Below, piece by piece: positions 26,926-36,386 of a DNA stretch of 64,000 bases (its first letter is position 1; each line of letters opens with the position of its first letter). This DNA is from Citrobacter freundii (GTDB lineage: Bacteria; Bacteroidota; Bacteroidia; Chitinophagales; Chitinophagaceae): NCBI GenBank assembly GCA_003243445.1, contig QFQQ01000025.1, forward strand, positions 1-64,000, read 5' to 3'. A program made the position numbers and the translations under genes. Below the pieces are notes generated by a model. It saw only the letters and a program-made list of their open reading frames with translations. It ran no database searches and was not told the origin of the DNA.

Positions 26926-27501
26926 CTACCTGATCTGCATCCTCCTTATCCTCGTCAGCGTTTTCAACGACATGCCGAGATAAGAGGCGATCATATGCAA
27001 GGGTAAACGCGGTAACAGGTCCGGGAAGTTGCGGACAAAATCTTCATACTTTTCCTGTGGCGATCCGCCTAATGTTGTGAGTATTCGCTGCCGGCTGTTG
27101 TAAATGTTGTTTGAGATAAGCCGTTGTGCGAATGCCTTGAGTGCGGGTATGTCTGCGAGGAGGAAATCGAAATCGCTCTTTCGCCAGAGTAAAACATCAC
27201 TGTTCTCAATGGCCGCTATATTGAGTTGAGCGGGCGTTTGCCTGTCATAGCTTTCCACATCGAGCGTCCAGCTGCGTTCGGGCGAGAATTGGAGAACATG
27301 TTCACCACCATCGGTTGTCGTGCCAAAGGTCCGGAGGAGGCCTTTGAGGATAAAGATCTTGTGGCGGCAGATCTGCCCTTCCTGGAGAAGCAGTTCATTG
27401 CGGTGAATATGACGGAGGGTAGCGCGTTCAGTGATGCGTTGAATGTCCGTGCCGGTAAAGTCAGCGAGGGAGCGGAGATATGTTTCGAATCCGGAAAACA
27501 T
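26926..27501 (-). CDS. Crp/Fnr-family transcriptional regulator
   Basis: 191 residues. N-terminal cyclic-nucleotide-binding fold (about 10-120: LLLQEGQICRHKIFILKGLLRTF), linker helix (~120-145) and a C-terminal helix-turn-helix (~155-190: LPLHMIASYLGMSLKTLTRIRR). The arginine and serine expected for cAMP contact are not in place, and there is no Fnr-type cysteine cluster, so the ligand is unknown. Such regulators in Bacteroidota are often single genes beside an oxidoreductase; the NAD(P)-binding protein just downstream could be a target, though this is only position-based. Confidence 0.88.
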   Translation of the reverse strand: MFSGFETYLRSLADFTGTDIQRITERATLRHIHRNELLLQEGQICRHKIFILKGLLRTFGTTTDGGEHVLQFSPERSWTLDVESYDRQTPAQLNIAAIENSDVLLWRKSDFDFLLADIPALKAFAQRLISNNIYNSRQRILTTLGGSPQEKYEDFVRNFPDLLPRLPLHMIASYLGMSLKTLTRIRRMQIR

Positions 27502-27612
27502 AGGCGGAACAAAGGTAAGGGAGTTGGTTGAGTTGTTGCTGACGGGTTATAGCTGTATGGCCGTTCGATGACCAGTGGCTGAAGGCCGACTCAAAACCTG
27601 ATGTGTAGCCCG

Positions 27613-27640
27613 GCAACAGACAACGGGTAACGGACAACCC
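27613..27640. repeat. Short heptamer run (four units, CAACGGR type)
   Basis: GCAACAG-ACAACGG-GTAACGG-ACAACCC: four degenerate 7-nt units just before the -7 box of the acyl-CoA dehydrogenase gene. A weak counterpart (GTTGGTTGAGTTGTTGC) lies at 27522-27540. Possibly a small or eroded member of the iterated-arm elements. Confidence 0.45.
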
Positions 27641-27649
27641 ATTTTCTCC

Positions 27650-27657
27650 TACCTTTG
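27650..27657 (+). promoter_or_regulatory. -7 box of the acyl-CoA dehydrogenase gene
   Basis: TACCTTTG, matching TAnnTTTG, 23 nt before the ATG at 27681. Confidence 0.55.
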
Positions 27658-27680
27658 CCCGAAATAAAAAACCCGATTGC

Positions 27681-28865
27681 ATGGCAGCCCGTACAGACCT
27701 GTTTACCAGCCCGGATTATTTTAATGTAGATGAATTACTCACCGAAGAGCAAAAGCTTGTGCGTGAATCTGTCCGTAATTACGTGAAAAAAGAAATATCG
27801 CCGATCATCGAGGATTATGCACAACGCGCAGCGTTTCCTCAGCAGATCGTAAAACAGCTGGGTGATCTTGGTTGTTTTGGCCCTACCATTCCTGAACAAT
27901 ACGGCGGTGGAGGCCTTGATTATATTTCCTACGGATTGATGATGCAGGAGCTCGAGCGCGGGGATAGTGGTGTTCGCTCAACTGCATCGGTGCAGGGGTC
28001 GCTCGTAATGTACCCGATCTATGCGTATGGTAATGAAGAGCAGCGTAACAAATATCTTCCCAAACTGGCGAGTGGTGAGTGGCTGGGTTGTTTTGGCCTT
28101 ACCGAACCCAACCATGGCAGTGATCCAAGTAGTATGCTGACGAATATCCGTGATGCGGGTGATCATGTTGTACTGAACGGTGCTAAAATGTGGATCAGTA
28201 ACGCGCCTTTTTCGCAGGTGGCGGTTGTTTGGGCAAAAGATGAGCAGGGTGTTGTAAGAGGTGTGATCGTTGAACGTGGCATGGAGGGTTTTTCAACACC
28301 GACCACGCATGGCAAATGGAGTCTTCGCGCTTCGGCTACTGGCGAACTTGTATTTGACAATGTAAAAGTTCCCAAAGAAAATATCTTACCGAATGTGCAG
28401 GGTTTGAAAGGACCATTGGGTTGTTTAACCAAAGCGCGTTATGGTATTTCATGGGGAGCGATCGGTGCAGCAATGGATTGCTATGATACGGCGCTCCGTT
28501 ATTCAAAAGAGCGCGAGCAGTTTGGCAAACCCATCGGCGGTTTTCAGCTGCAGCAAAAGAAGCTGGCAGAGATGGTAACTGAAATTACTAAAGCACAACT
28601 GCTCAATTGGCGTCTCGGTGTGCTGATGAATGAGGGCAAAGCCACTCCTCAGCAGGTGAGCATGGCGAAACGCAATGCCTGCGAGATCGCCACGAATATA
28701 TGCCGCGATGCACGTCAGATGCTTGGCGGCATGGGCATTACCGGCGAATATCCCGTTATGCGCCACATGATGAACCTGGAAAGTGTGATCACGTATGAAG
28801 GCACGCATGATATACATTTGCTGATCACGGGAATGGATGTGACGGGAATGAATGCGTTCAAGTGA
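27681..28865 (+). CDS. Acyl-CoA dehydrogenase, glutaryl-CoA dehydrogenase-like
   Basis: 394 residues with the complete acyl-CoA dehydrogenase layout: N-terminal helices (LLTEEQKLVRESVRNYV), the FAD-binding loop FGLTEPNHGSDPSSM (about residues 138-152), MWISNAPFSQVAVVWAK, and the C-terminal helical domain. The catalytic base is the Glu of ITYEGTHDIHLLI, the position typical of glutaryl-CoA dehydrogenases, and ARYGISWGAIGAA also fits that subgroup. It would convert glutaryl-CoA to crotonyl-CoA in lysine/tryptophan breakdown; other substrates are possible. Confidence 0.9.
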   Translation: MAARTDLFTSPDYFNVDELLTEEQKLVRESVRNYVKKEISPIIEDYAQRAAFPQQIVKQLGDLGCFGPTIPEQYGGGGLDYISYGLMMQELERGDSGVRSTASVQGSLVMYPIYAYGNEEQRNKYLPKLASGEWLGCFGLTEPNHGSDPSSMLTNIRDAGDHVVLNGAKMWISNAPFSQVAVVWAKDEQGVVRGVIVERGMEGFSTPTTHGKWSLRASATGELVFDNVKVPKENILPNVQGLKGPLGCLTKARYGISWGAIGAAMDCYDTALRYSKEREQFGKPIGGFQLQQKKLAEMVTEITKAQLLNWRLGVLMNEGKATPQQVSMAKRNACEIATNICRDARQMLGGMGITGEYPVMRHMMNLESVITYEGTHDIHLLITGMDVTGMNAFK

Positions 28866-28866
28866 G

Positions 28867-28987
28867 TTTCGATGGTCGATGGTCGATGATCGATACGAAA
28901 CGCCTGTTATTCATGAAATAGACTAAATAGTAAAGATCATCTGAAACTGATATCGATCATCGACCATCGATCATCCAACATCGAACC
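28867..28987. repeat. Heptamer inverted-repeat element A4
   Basis: Left arm 28867-28894 starts at the stop codon of the preceding gene (TTTCGATGGTCGATGG). Right arm 28950-28987 ends 22 nt before the aroK start. Loop 55 nt. Confidence 0.85.
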
Positions 28988-29008
28988 ACTATCGTCAGCT
29001 AACAAATT

Positions 29009-29518
29009 ATGAAGATATTCCTCATCGGCTTCATGGGTTCCGGCAAAACGCACCGCGGAAGGCAATTGAGCCAGAAGCTGAGCCTGCCTTTTTTTGACCT
29101 GGATGAGCAGATCGTGAATTCGGAAGAGCGGTCGATCAACCAGATCTTCCAGGAAGAAGGGGAGGAGATGTTCCGGTTGAAAGAGAAGGAGGTGTTGAAT
29201 ATTATTACGGAGAGTCATCATTCATTTGTGATGGCTTGCGGCGGCGGTGCACCGTGTTATTTTAATAATATCGAATACATGAATCAGTCGGGCATTACGG
29301 TTTGGCTGAACACACCATTGCCCACACTGTTCAAACGGCTGCAGAAGGAAAGGGAACACCGGCCCCTGTTGCGTGATCTTAGTGATGCGCAGTTGAATAG
29401 TTTTATTGTAAGGAAATTTTCAGACAGGAAAATATATTACGAACAAGCGAAAGTAACCGTCGAGGATGACGAACATACTTCGCTGGATCAGATCATTGAA
29501 AAGATATTTCATGCATAA
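29009..29518 (+). CDS. aroK: Shikimate kinase
   Basis: 169 residues; phosphorylates shikimate with ATP on the way to chorismate. P-loop FLIGFMGSGKTHRGRQL (GxxGSGKT, residues 5-20), FFDLDEQIV for shikimate binding (about 31-39), CGGGAPC (about 78-84), and the lid arginine in EREHRPLL. Full length. The stop codon overlaps the start of the DUF423 gene by 8 nt, so translation is coupled. Confidence 0.95.
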   Translation: MKIFLIGFMGSGKTHRGRQLSQKLSLPFFDLDEQIVNSEERSINQIFQEEGEEMFRLKEKEVLNIITESHHSFVMACGGGAPCYFNNIEYMNQSGITVWLNTPLPTLFKRLQKEREHRPLLRDLSDAQLNSFIVRKFSDRKIYYEQAKVTVEDDEHTSLDQIIEKIFHA

Positions 29519-29906
29519 GTCATTTTTAATGTCGGGTTCTTTACTGGGTGGGCTCGCTGTTGTTCTCGGCGCTTTTGGTGCGCATGGATTGAAAAAATAT
29601 GTGCCGGCGGAAACGATCACTACTTTTCAGACAGGTGTGCAATACCAGATGTATCATGCCCTTGCATTGGTGCTGACGGCGGTCGTATTTGAAAAAATGG
29701 GCCAGCAACCGCTGCTGCAATGGGCCGGTTATTGTTTTATCATCGGCATAGTACTGTTCTCCGGATCACTGTATCTGCTTACCGCCATGAAGGCAACGGG
29801 TAATGTGGGTATGACCGGAATAGGGATCATCACCCCGTTTGGCGGATTGTTCTTTATTGCCGGATGGCTGCTGTTCTTTTTGTCTGCTATGAAAATGGTA
29901 AAGTGA
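29511..29906 (+). CDS. DUF423 family membrane protein
   Basis: 131 residues from the ATG at 29511, which overlaps the aroK stop. Four membrane helices; family marks are LGAFGAHGLKKYV (residues ~19-31), QYQMYHALALVL and the glycine-rich TGIGIITPFGGLFFIAGW. The function of DUF423 (YwdK/YgdD) is unknown. Operon partner of aroK. Confidence 0.92.
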   Translation: MHKSFLMSGSLLGGLAVVLGAFGAHGLKKYVPAETITTFQTGVQYQMYHALALVLTAVVFEKMGQQPLLQWAGYCFIIGIVLFSGSLYLLTAMKATGNVGMTGIGIITPFGGLFFIAGWLLFFLSAMKMVK

Positions 29907-29921
29907 TAGATCTGTTTTGCG

Positions 29922-29950
29922 TACCGGTGGGATTCTGCCGGTATACTGTT
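29922..29950 (+). terminator. Possible terminator after the DUF423 gene
   Basis: TACCGG and CCGGTA pair around a 10-nt loop, followed by a weak T-rich stretch (TACTGTTCTTTG). Short stem, so moderate support. Confidence 0.35.
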
Positions 29951-30077
29951 CTTTGATTATTGGTGTGGAGGTTTGTCTGCCATTTCATTCGCGTACGCCC
30001 TGTAGTTAATGGCATGGGCGCACGTTTTCATTGACCGGCAAATAGCTTAAAAATCTGCCTCTTAATCGTATCCAATT

Positions 30078-31976
30078 CTATAAGGGTAATTGTAAGATCG
30101 TCACAGTTCCGCCATCATTTTTGATCTCATAGGTGCCGCCGATGCTTTCCATCCGTTTGGCAATATTCTTCAAGCCGTTCCCGAACTGGCGCATTTTCTC
30201 TGGCGTGATGCCTCCGCCATTGTCGTGGATGATGATCGTCAGACTTGTATCGATAATAAAATCGATCTTCAGCTCTGTTGCTTTTGAATGTTTCAACGCA
30301 TTGTTGAGCGTTTCTTTTACACACAAAAAAAGGTTGCGTCTTTTTTCACCGGTCAGTTCTGTGGGCGCGATCTCATCCGGTGTGGAAATACGGCAATCGA
30401 TGTGCGTGTATTCAAAATACTCAAGTGCGTAGGCGCGGATATAAGAAACAAGATTGTCTACCGTATCATTGCCGCTGTTCATGCTCCAGATGATCGCATT
30501 CATTTTGTTCAGTACTTCATCTGCAGAATGCGAGATCTTTTCAATCTCTACGGGGGTGTTCTCTTTCATCTTATTCCGGGCGATCTCGCTCATAAGCCTG
30601 ATGGCGGTCATGCCGGAACCAAGTTCATCATGCATGTCCGCGGAAATGCGTTCGCGTTCCTGCTGCTGTGCTTTATAGACCGCGATCTCCTTTTCATATT
30701 CGTTCATCTGGTTCTCTGCTTTCAATCTTTCGCGCTCTCTTGCTGAAGCGATAAGCTGGCGCCGGTTCTTGTAATTCAGACCGGCAAGGAAGAAAACAAG
30801 TTCAAGCAATAGCCCCATTTCATAATACACTACAGCGGAATGGAAGATATAGGGCCAGGTCTTCGGGATCATATTCCAGAAGATCAGTAACTGAGACATG
30901 AGGGAGAACACAAACAGGAACAGGTTTCCCCAGAACAGGTAGCGAAGCAGTTTATTTTTCCAGCGTTGCAGGCTATATACACAAAAGATGATCACCATCA
31001 CCAGCAGTAGTGCTTTGGTGATGTTCTCTACATTTTTTTCGATGGCATAATTATCAGTAAAAAAATGAGAGAAGCTGTATGTTGTAATAGAAAATACCAG
31101 CAGCAGGATCCCTATGTTATACAGCTTATGCAGGAAGGGGTGATTGCGTTTTGTGGCCAGGTAGCGTTGAATGAACAGCATATAGAAAAGATGGCCGATA
31201 CACAGCATCACATAATCAAGATAGCCTTCCTGGAAGAAGCTCATGCGGCTGCTGTGATAACTGTACACGGCTTTGACCAGTAACATCACGCCGACAAAAA
31301 TAGCATAGCCGGAATAGTAAAGAAATTCCAGATTTCCTCCCTGGACGAAGCTCGCCAGTGAAAAGAGGATCATCATCAGCAGTAAGCCGCAAAAAAGATA
31401 AGTGAAAGTCTTTGATTCGTTGTTGGTACTGTAGGTGTCGTTGATAAATGAATTGAGATAAGCGGGGCTGACGAGCTTGGGCCGGATGGTGTTCAGGTAG
31501 GTTCTCACCGGGATCAGTTCTGCAACAAACACCGCTGAATCGTGTGGCTGCAGGGTCATATAGCGGTAGCTGATCTCGTTCGTCTCTCCGGGCGCAATGG
31601 AGTTGATGGGCTCCAGTCCTTTGCCGGTTTCTTTAAAAAGATTGATATCCCAGTAGTAATAGCCGGGATAGAACCAGACTGATGCCGCTGTGTCTGCATT
31701 ATTGCTTGCTTTGAAACGGAGGATGATCTTGCGGGTGACATTCTCATCATCCACATATTTTTTATGGATACTTTCTCCCCACTTGAACGGAATGGAGGCG
31801 TACCTGGCCTGGAGTGATTCATCCGGGTTTATATAACCGTATTCAATATTTTTCTCCAGCGTTTTTGACAGATGGATCTGGCTCAGGTCTACAGACGACA
31901 AATGGCTTTCCTGCGCCGTCACCGGTTGCCAGAAGGCCATGAAAAACATAAATACCGCCAGGTAAAGATTACGCAT
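30078..31976 (-). CDS. Sensor histidine kinase, 7TMR-DISM type
   Basis: 632 residues. Signal-like N-terminus (to about residue 21), an extracellular DISM-type beta domain (about 25-180), seven membrane helices (about 195-400), a coiled coil (QLIASARERERLKAENQMNEYEKEIAVYKAQQQERERIS), then a HisKA_3 dimerisation domain with the phospho-His in ISADMHDELGSGMTAIRLMSEI (about residue 450) and a HATPase domain ending with HDNGGGITPEKMRQFGNGLKNI. NarL-type response regulators are the usual partner, but no regulator gene is adjacent, so it is an orphan here. The ligand is unknown. Confidence 0.92.
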   Translation of the reverse strand: MRNLYLAVFMFFMAFWQPVTAQESHLSSVDLSQIHLSKTLEKNIEYGYINPDESLQARYASIPFKWGESIHKKYVDDENVTRKIILRFKASNNADTAASVWFYPGYYYWDINLFKETGKGLEPINSIAPGETNEISYRYMTLQPHDSAVFVAELIPVRTYLNTIRPKLVSPAYLNSFINDTYSTNNESKTFTYLFCGLLLMMILFSLASFVQGGNLEFLYYSGYAIFVGVMLLVKAVYSYHSSRMSFFQEGYLDYVMLCIGHLFYMLFIQRYLATKRNHPFLHKLYNIGILLLVFSITTYSFSHFFTDNYAIEKNVENITKALLLVMVIIFCVYSLQRWKNKLLRYLFWGNLFLFVFSLMSQLLIFWNMIPKTWPYIFHSAVVYYEMGLLLELVFFLAGLNYKNRRQLIASARERERLKAENQMNEYEKEIAVYKAQQQERERISADMHDELGSGMTAIRLMSEIARNKMKENTPVEIEKISHSADEVLNKMNAIIWSMNSGNDTVDNLVSYIRAYALEYFEYTHIDCRISTPDEIAPTELTGEKRRNLFLCVKETLNNALKHSKATELKIDFIIDTSLTIIIHDNGGGITPEKMRQFGNGLKNIAKRMESIGGTYEIKNDGGTVTILQLPL

Positions 31977-32077
31977 GCATCCGCATTATTAAAAATATAG
32001 CTCAAATGTAATGTTTGCGGCTTTCTTTTCGTTGGAGGATGCGTACCACTTTGAGGTAATTTTTTGAAGGAGAAGGG

Positions 32078-32203
32078 ATGTTGGATGATCGACGCCCGAT
32101 GGTCGATTTCTACAGTAAAACAGTTCGACAGACCTTCTGGATCCGGACAATATCACCTTGCGGGAGTTTCCGGCAAGATTCGACCATCGAACATGGATCA
32201 TCC
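32078..32203. repeat. Heptamer inverted-repeat element A5
   Basis: Left arm 32078-32109 (GATGTTGGATGATCGACG and on), right arm 32178-32203 (CGACCATCGAACATGGATCA). In the divergent gap between the DISM kinase and ftsK. Confidence 0.8.
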
Positions 32204-32236
32204 ATTCCCCGATTCTTGTAAGATTACAAACTGTTA

Positions 32237-32244
32237 TATCTTTG
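32237..32244 (+). promoter_or_regulatory. -7 box of ftsK
   Basis: TATCTTTG, 5 nt before the ATG at 32250, with a TTG 18 nt upstream (32216-32218). This position rules out the longer frame starting at 32064. Confidence 0.55.
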
Positions 32245-32249
32245 CCGAT

Positions 32250-34841
32250 ATGGCCAATAAGTCGAAAAAGAGTCCTGCGAAAAGCGCGAAAAACGGTAAG
32301 AAAAAGACCGATGGAAAGGCCTGGAAACAGGAAAAAGAAGAAAAGATCGATTGGAAGAAACTTGCCCGCGATGAACGTACCTGGAAGATCACCGGTGCAG
32401 TATCATTGCTGGCGTCCGTATTCCTGTTTGTTGCCTTTACATCCTATTTTTTTACCTGGCGCGAAGATCAGTCGAAGGTCTACAACTCCGGCATCGGGAT
32501 ACTGGTAGAGAATGGCGTAAATGTATCCAACCTGCTGGGCAGGCTTGGTGCTTATATTTCCCATTTTTTTGTGTATAAGGGATTCGGGATCGCAGCACTG
32601 CTTATCTGCACTTTCTTTTTTGTGGTGGGTATAAACCTGCTGGTCAACCGCAAAGTATTTTCTATCTGGAGAAACCTGAAGTACGTGACCATCGGGTTGC
32701 TGGTGTTATCCGTATCACTGGCCTTTATGTTTGGAGGAGGGCTTGATCAGTTCCCGTTTGGCGGCGGTGTGGGAAATATGATCAGCAGATGGCTGACGGG
32801 GATCTTCGGAACGATCGGTACAGCCGCATTGCTGGTGCTGGTTGCTGCCGGTTATATCATCTGGCAGTTCAATCCTGCGTTTAATCTACCTGAACGTAAA
32901 AAAGCGGTAATCTCTCCTGTGCCCTTAACAGAAAATGAGGAGGAAGAATCTGAAGAGGAAGAGGAGGAGGAAGACGACGCGAAACTGTTCATTCCTGTTA
33001 CCAAAGGCAATAAACTTAAGCCCGGCGAACAGAAGGTGACGATCGGGACGGAAGAAGAAGAACAGCTGCATGATCTGCAAATGGTGGAGAGGGAAGAGGA
33101 GGAAGAAGAGATCGGCGATACGCCATTGACAATGGAAAAAGAGATCGTGAACGATATGTTCCACCGGCATGATCAGCTGGAGATAAATGATCTTCCGTTC
33201 AGACAAACGGAACCGGAGCCTGAGATCACCAGGCCGGAACCGGTGAAGCAATTCACCAGCGGGTTGGAGCTTGAGATCAAAAGCGTGCCTGATGCAGAGC
33301 CACCGGAAGACGAAGAGAAAGTGGTGGAGAACCTGCCGCCGTATGAACCGACACTTGACCTGCGCGATTATAAATACCCGGGATTGGATCTGCTGGAGAC
33401 GCACGGCAGCGAAAAGATCATACAGGATCCTGCAGAGCTGGAGACGAACAAGAACCAGATCATCGCAACGCTGCGTAACTATTCTATCGAGATACAAAAG
33501 ATCAGTGCGACGGTTGGTCCGACTGTAACACTGTACGAGATCGTACCTGCTGCGGGTGTTCGTATCTCACGGATCAAAAACCTGGAAGATGATATTGCGC
33601 TGAGCCTTGCGGCATTGGGTATCCGTATCATTGCGCCTATTCCTGGTAAGGGAACGATTGGTATTGAGGTGCCGAATGTAAAGAAGACGGTAGTAAGTAT
33701 GAAGACCCTATTGTCTTCAGATAAATTTCAGCATAACAGTTTCAGTTTGCCGATCGCGATCGGTAAGAAGATCGACAACGATAATTATATCGTAGACCTG
33801 GCGAGCATGCCTCACTTGCTGATGGCGGGTGCTACCGGTCAGGGTAAATCAGTCGGATTGAATGCGATCCTTGTTTCGTTGCTGTATAAGAAACATCCAT
33901 CGCAGATGAAATTCGTATTGATCGATCCGAAGAAGGTGGAGCTGAGTGTATACCGGCATATCGAGAAACATTTTCTTGCAAAACTTCCCGGTGAGGAAGA
34001 AGCGATCATTACGGATACAAAGAAAGTGGTGCACACGCTGAATGCGCTTTGTATTGAGATGGATAACCGTTATGATCTGTTGAAAGAGGCAGGCGCAAGG
34101 AATATCAAGGAGTATAACGAGAAGTTTGTAAAGCGAAAACTTAATCCGCAGAAAGGGCATCAGTACCTGCCGTTCATCGTGCTGGTGATCGATGAGTTCG
34201 CGGATCTGATCATGACGGCCGGTAAGGAAGTGGAAATGCCGATAGCCCGCCTGGCACAGTTGGCGCGTGCGATCGGTATTCACCTGATCATTGCAACGCA
34301 GCGTCCTTCGGTCAATATCATTACGGGTACGATCAAGGCGAACTTCCCGGCCCGTATTGCCTTTAAGGTATCATCCAAGATCGACTCACGTACGATCCTT
34401 GATACGGGTGGTGCGGAGCAGTTGATCGGTAAAGGTGATATGCTGATCTCTCACAATGGTGAGGTAACGCGTTTGCAGTGCGCATTCGTGGATACACCTG
34501 AGGTGGAAGAGATCGTTGATTTCATCAGCGAACAGCGTGGCTATCCGCAGGCATTCCTTCTGCCGGAATATGTGGATGAAAAAGAACTGGAAGGCAAGGA
34601 CTTTGACCTGGCTGATCGTGATGCTTTATTTGCGGATGCAGCCCGTTTGATCGTGCAAAACCAGGTAGGCTCTACATCATTGCTGCAGCGCCGCATGAAA
34701 CTTGGTTATAACAGGGCCGGAAGATTGATGGATCAGCTGGAGGCAGCGGGCATCGTTGGGCCAAACCAGGGAAGTAAATCAAGGGATGTACTGATCAAAA
34801 CAGAGATGGAGTTGCAGGAGCATCTGGATCTGCTTGGATAG
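32250..34841 (+). CDS. ftsK: DNA translocase FtsK
   Basis: 863 residues from the ATG at 32250. Couples chromosome dimer resolution and segregation to division. A basic N-terminus is followed by four membrane helices (about residues 45-210), an acidic linker (Glu runs EEEESEEEEEEED, about 235-250, and more to ~370), then the alpha/beta motor: Walker A GATGQGKSVG (about 530), VLIDPKKVELS, Walker B VLVIDEFADLI, and ATQRPSVNIITG. The last ~65 residues are the winged-helix gamma domain (LLQRRMKLGYNRAGRLMDQLE), which reads polar DNA sequences. A lolA-like gene follows, as in E. coli. XerD is encoded at 56.4-57.3 kb. Confidence 0.96.
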   Translation: MANKSKKSPAKSAKNGKKKTDGKAWKQEKEEKIDWKKLARDERTWKITGAVSLLASVFLFVAFTSYFFTWREDQSKVYNSGIGILVENGVNVSNLLGRLGAYISHFFVYKGFGIAALLICTFFFVVGINLLVNRKVFSIWRNLKYVTIGLLVLSVSLAFMFGGGLDQFPFGGGVGNMISRWLTGIFGTIGTAALLVLVAAGYIIWQFNPAFNLPERKKAVISPVPLTENEEEESEEEEEEEDDAKLFIPVTKGNKLKPGEQKVTIGTEEEEQLHDLQMVEREEEEEEIGDTPLTMEKEIVNDMFHRHDQLEINDLPFRQTEPEPEITRPEPVKQFTSGLELEIKSVPDAEPPEDEEKVVENLPPYEPTLDLRDYKYPGLDLLETHGSEKIIQDPAELETNKNQIIATLRNYSIEIQKISATVGPTVTLYEIVPAAGVRISRIKNLEDDIALSLAALGIRIIAPIPGKGTIGIEVPNVKKTVVSMKTLLSSDKFQHNSFSLPIAIGKKIDNDNYIVDLASMPHLLMAGATGQGKSVGLNAILVSLLYKKHPSQMKFVLIDPKKVELSVYRHIEKHFLAKLPGEEEAIITDTKKVVHTLNALCIEMDNRYDLLKEAGARNIKEYNEKFVKRKLNPQKGHQYLPFIVLVIDEFADLIMTAGKEVEMPIARLAQLARAIGIHLIIATQRPSVNIITGTIKANFPARIAFKVSSKIDSRTILDTGGAEQLIGKGDMLISHNGEVTRLQCAFVDTPEVEEIVDFISEQRGYPQAFLLPEYVDEKELEGKDFDLADRDALFADAARLIVQNQVGSTSLLQRRMKLGYNRAGRLMDQLEAAGIVGPNQGSKSRDVLIKTEMELQEHLDLLG

Positions 34842-35016
34842 AGAGAAAGGTTCCAAAGGTTCCAGGAGTTCCAAAAGTTCCAGAGGTTGTTCTGGCCTGT
34901 GTAAGGCCGTTCAACTTCCGGGGCGTTTAAAATTGTTGAACTGTTCATTATCAGCCTTTCTCTTCGAAGTTTAAAACCTCTGGAACTTTTGGAACTCCTG
35001 GAACCTCTGGAACGTT
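34841..35016. repeat. Nonamer inverted-repeat element B8
   Basis: Left arm 34841-34890 starts at the ftsK stop codon, right arm 34965-35016. The loop carries its own stem (GTTCAACTTCCGG and relatives). Lies before the lolA promoter; with 35017-35144 it makes up the whole ftsK-lolA gap. Confidence 0.88.
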
Positions 35017-35068
35017 TTCGGGTTAGTGTTGAGTTAAACGCGGAGGTGTTTGCAACCCGGTACGGTAC

Positions 35069-35101
35069 TTGACAGTCTAAGTTGGTAAATGCCTATTTTT
35101 G
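35069..35101 (+). promoter_or_regulatory. Promoter of the lolA-like gene
   Basis: TTG at 35069-35071 and TATTTTTG at 35094-35101, spaced 22 nt, match the Bacteroidota -33/-7 layout; leader about 35 nt. Confidence 0.55.
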
Positions 35102-35144
35102 CGCACCCTATTTAAACAAGGGATACTTTAAAATTAAATTAACA

Positions 35145-35792
35145 ATGATGCGGAGTTTATACCTCGTGTTCGCTTTACTCGGTAGTATGGCTGTAATGGC
35201 TCAGAAAAATGACCCTGAAGCTAAGAAAGTGTTGGATGCTGTAAGTGCTAAGTTTAAGACTTTCAGCTCGGTGCAGGCGGGATTCTCTTATAAGGTGGAA
35301 GATGCAAAAGGAAAGGTACAGGCAAATAAAACCGGTACGATCCTGATGAAAGGAACAAAATATAAAGTGAGTTTTGGTACACAGGAGATCTTCTGTGATG
35401 GCAAAACGGTCTGGAGCCTGGACAAATCATCGAAGGAAGTAACCATCAACAACCTGGATGCATCAGGTGGTACACTTACTCCGCAGAAACTGTTCACTAA
35501 TTTCTACGATAAAGACTTTTTGTATCTGCTGACTGGTGAAAAGAAAGTTGGTGCAAAAACATTGCAGGAAGTGGAAATGACGCCGACAGATAAAAGCAAA
35601 CCTTTTCATAAAGTATATCTGCAGGTAGATAAAACCGCAAAAACTATTTACAGTACCAAAGTACTGGAGAATAGCGGCAACCGCTATACATATACTGTAA
35701 CAAGCATGAAAACAAATGCTCCGGCAGCGGATAACATGTTTGTGTTTGATAAAAGCAAATATCCGGGAGTAGAGGAAGTGGATCTCCGCTAG
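35145..35792 (+). CDS. lolA: LolA-like outer-membrane lipoprotein carrier protein
   Basis: 215 residues from ATG 35145 (a second ATG follows directly), giving a signal peptide ending near VMAQK. The mature protein has the LolA/LolB half-barrel pattern: DAVSAKFKTFSSVQAGFSYKVEDAKGKVQANKTGTILMKGTKYKVSFGTQEIFCDGKTVWSLD in sequence order (about residues 28-95), then LFTNFYDKDFLYLLTGE. It should carry lipoproteins across the periplasm. The ftsK-lolA order is also found in Proteobacteria, which supports the call. Confidence 0.88.
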   Translation: MMRSLYLVFALLGSMAVMAQKNDPEAKKVLDAVSAKFKTFSSVQAGFSYKVEDAKGKVQANKTGTILMKGTKYKVSFGTQEIFCDGKTVWSLDKSSKEVTINNLDASGGTLTPQKLFTNFYDKDFLYLLTGEKKVGAKTLQEVEMTPTDKSKPFHKVYLQVDKTAKTIYSTKVLENSGNRYTYTVTSMKTNAPAADNMFVFDKSKYPGVEEVDLR

Positions 35793-35803
35793 TCGGACCA
35801 GAG

Positions 35804-35903
35804 TTTGAAGGTTCCAAAAAAAATCAATAGTTCCAGAGGTTCCAAAGGTTTCAGAAGTTCCAGAGGTTCCAGAGGTTTACGACAACTTCTGGAACTTTTT
35901 CTA
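35804..35903. repeat. Asymmetric nonamer element B9
   Basis: Left arm 35804-35880 has about seven units; the right arm 35881-35903 only about two (ACAACTTCTGGAACTTTT). The loop is essentially lost: the arms meet at TTTACGACAAC. It spans the convergent gap and touches the stop codon of the next gene. Confidence 0.8.
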
Positions 35904-36371
35904 TTTGAGGGGCTTTGTTTGTTCGGCGAGTTGCGATGCTTCTTGCTTGCCGGCGCGGCTCAATGCACTTTGTACGATAAAGAATATGCAGCTTATGATC
36001 ATACCGATCCAGAAAAGGTAGAAGCCCATGTGAAAGCGTTCCTTTAAGAGGCGGTGAGTGTAGGTATGCAGGAAATCATTGTAAGTAAATCCAAGACCAA
36101 CTAAAGCAGCTGCTGTAATGCCGAGTGCCGTGTATACAGTCGTTTTCCGGCTGCGTTTGCTGTGCAGGAAATACAATATGCCGATGATGATCAGCTGTAT
36201 GATGAAGAACAGGAGAAAGGTCTTCCAGCCTGATCTGAGGATCTTGTATTCTTTATAGAAAAGGGCAATACCGATCTTGCCGATCAACGAGATCTTTGAG
36301 ATCAGGTAAGCGGAAATAATGCATAGCAGCGCCTGTGCTGCTGCAAGGATGGCGACTTGTTTCTTTAACAT
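35901..36371 (-). CDS. Four-helix membrane protein of unknown function
   Basis: 156 residues with four hydrophobic segments (about 5-28, 50-68, 80-98, 115-135) and a polar tail (KQEASQLAEQTKPLK). I do not recognise a family. Placed 15 bp downstream of kdsA, so co-transcribed; a role in envelope metabolism is possible but rests only on position. The gene starts with ATG at 36371. Confidence 0.7.
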   Translation of the reverse strand: MLKKQVAILAAAQALLCIISAYLISKISLIGKIGIALFYKEYKILRSGWKTFLLFFIIQLIIIGILYFLHSKRSRKTTVYTALGITAAALVGLGFTYNDFLHTYTHRLLKERFHMGFYLFWIGMIISCIFFIVQSALSRAGKQEASQLAEQTKPLK

Positions 36372-36386
36372 GGTGGATGGCGGTGG

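Noticed and set aside
32064..32249. Upstream extension of ftsK to 32064 (also of the DinB gene to 41233, ribD to 12696, manA to 59580, LysM gene to 159)
   Set aside because: The added codons are repeat arms or overlap the neighbouring gene and lie before the -7 box; the internal ATG fits family length.
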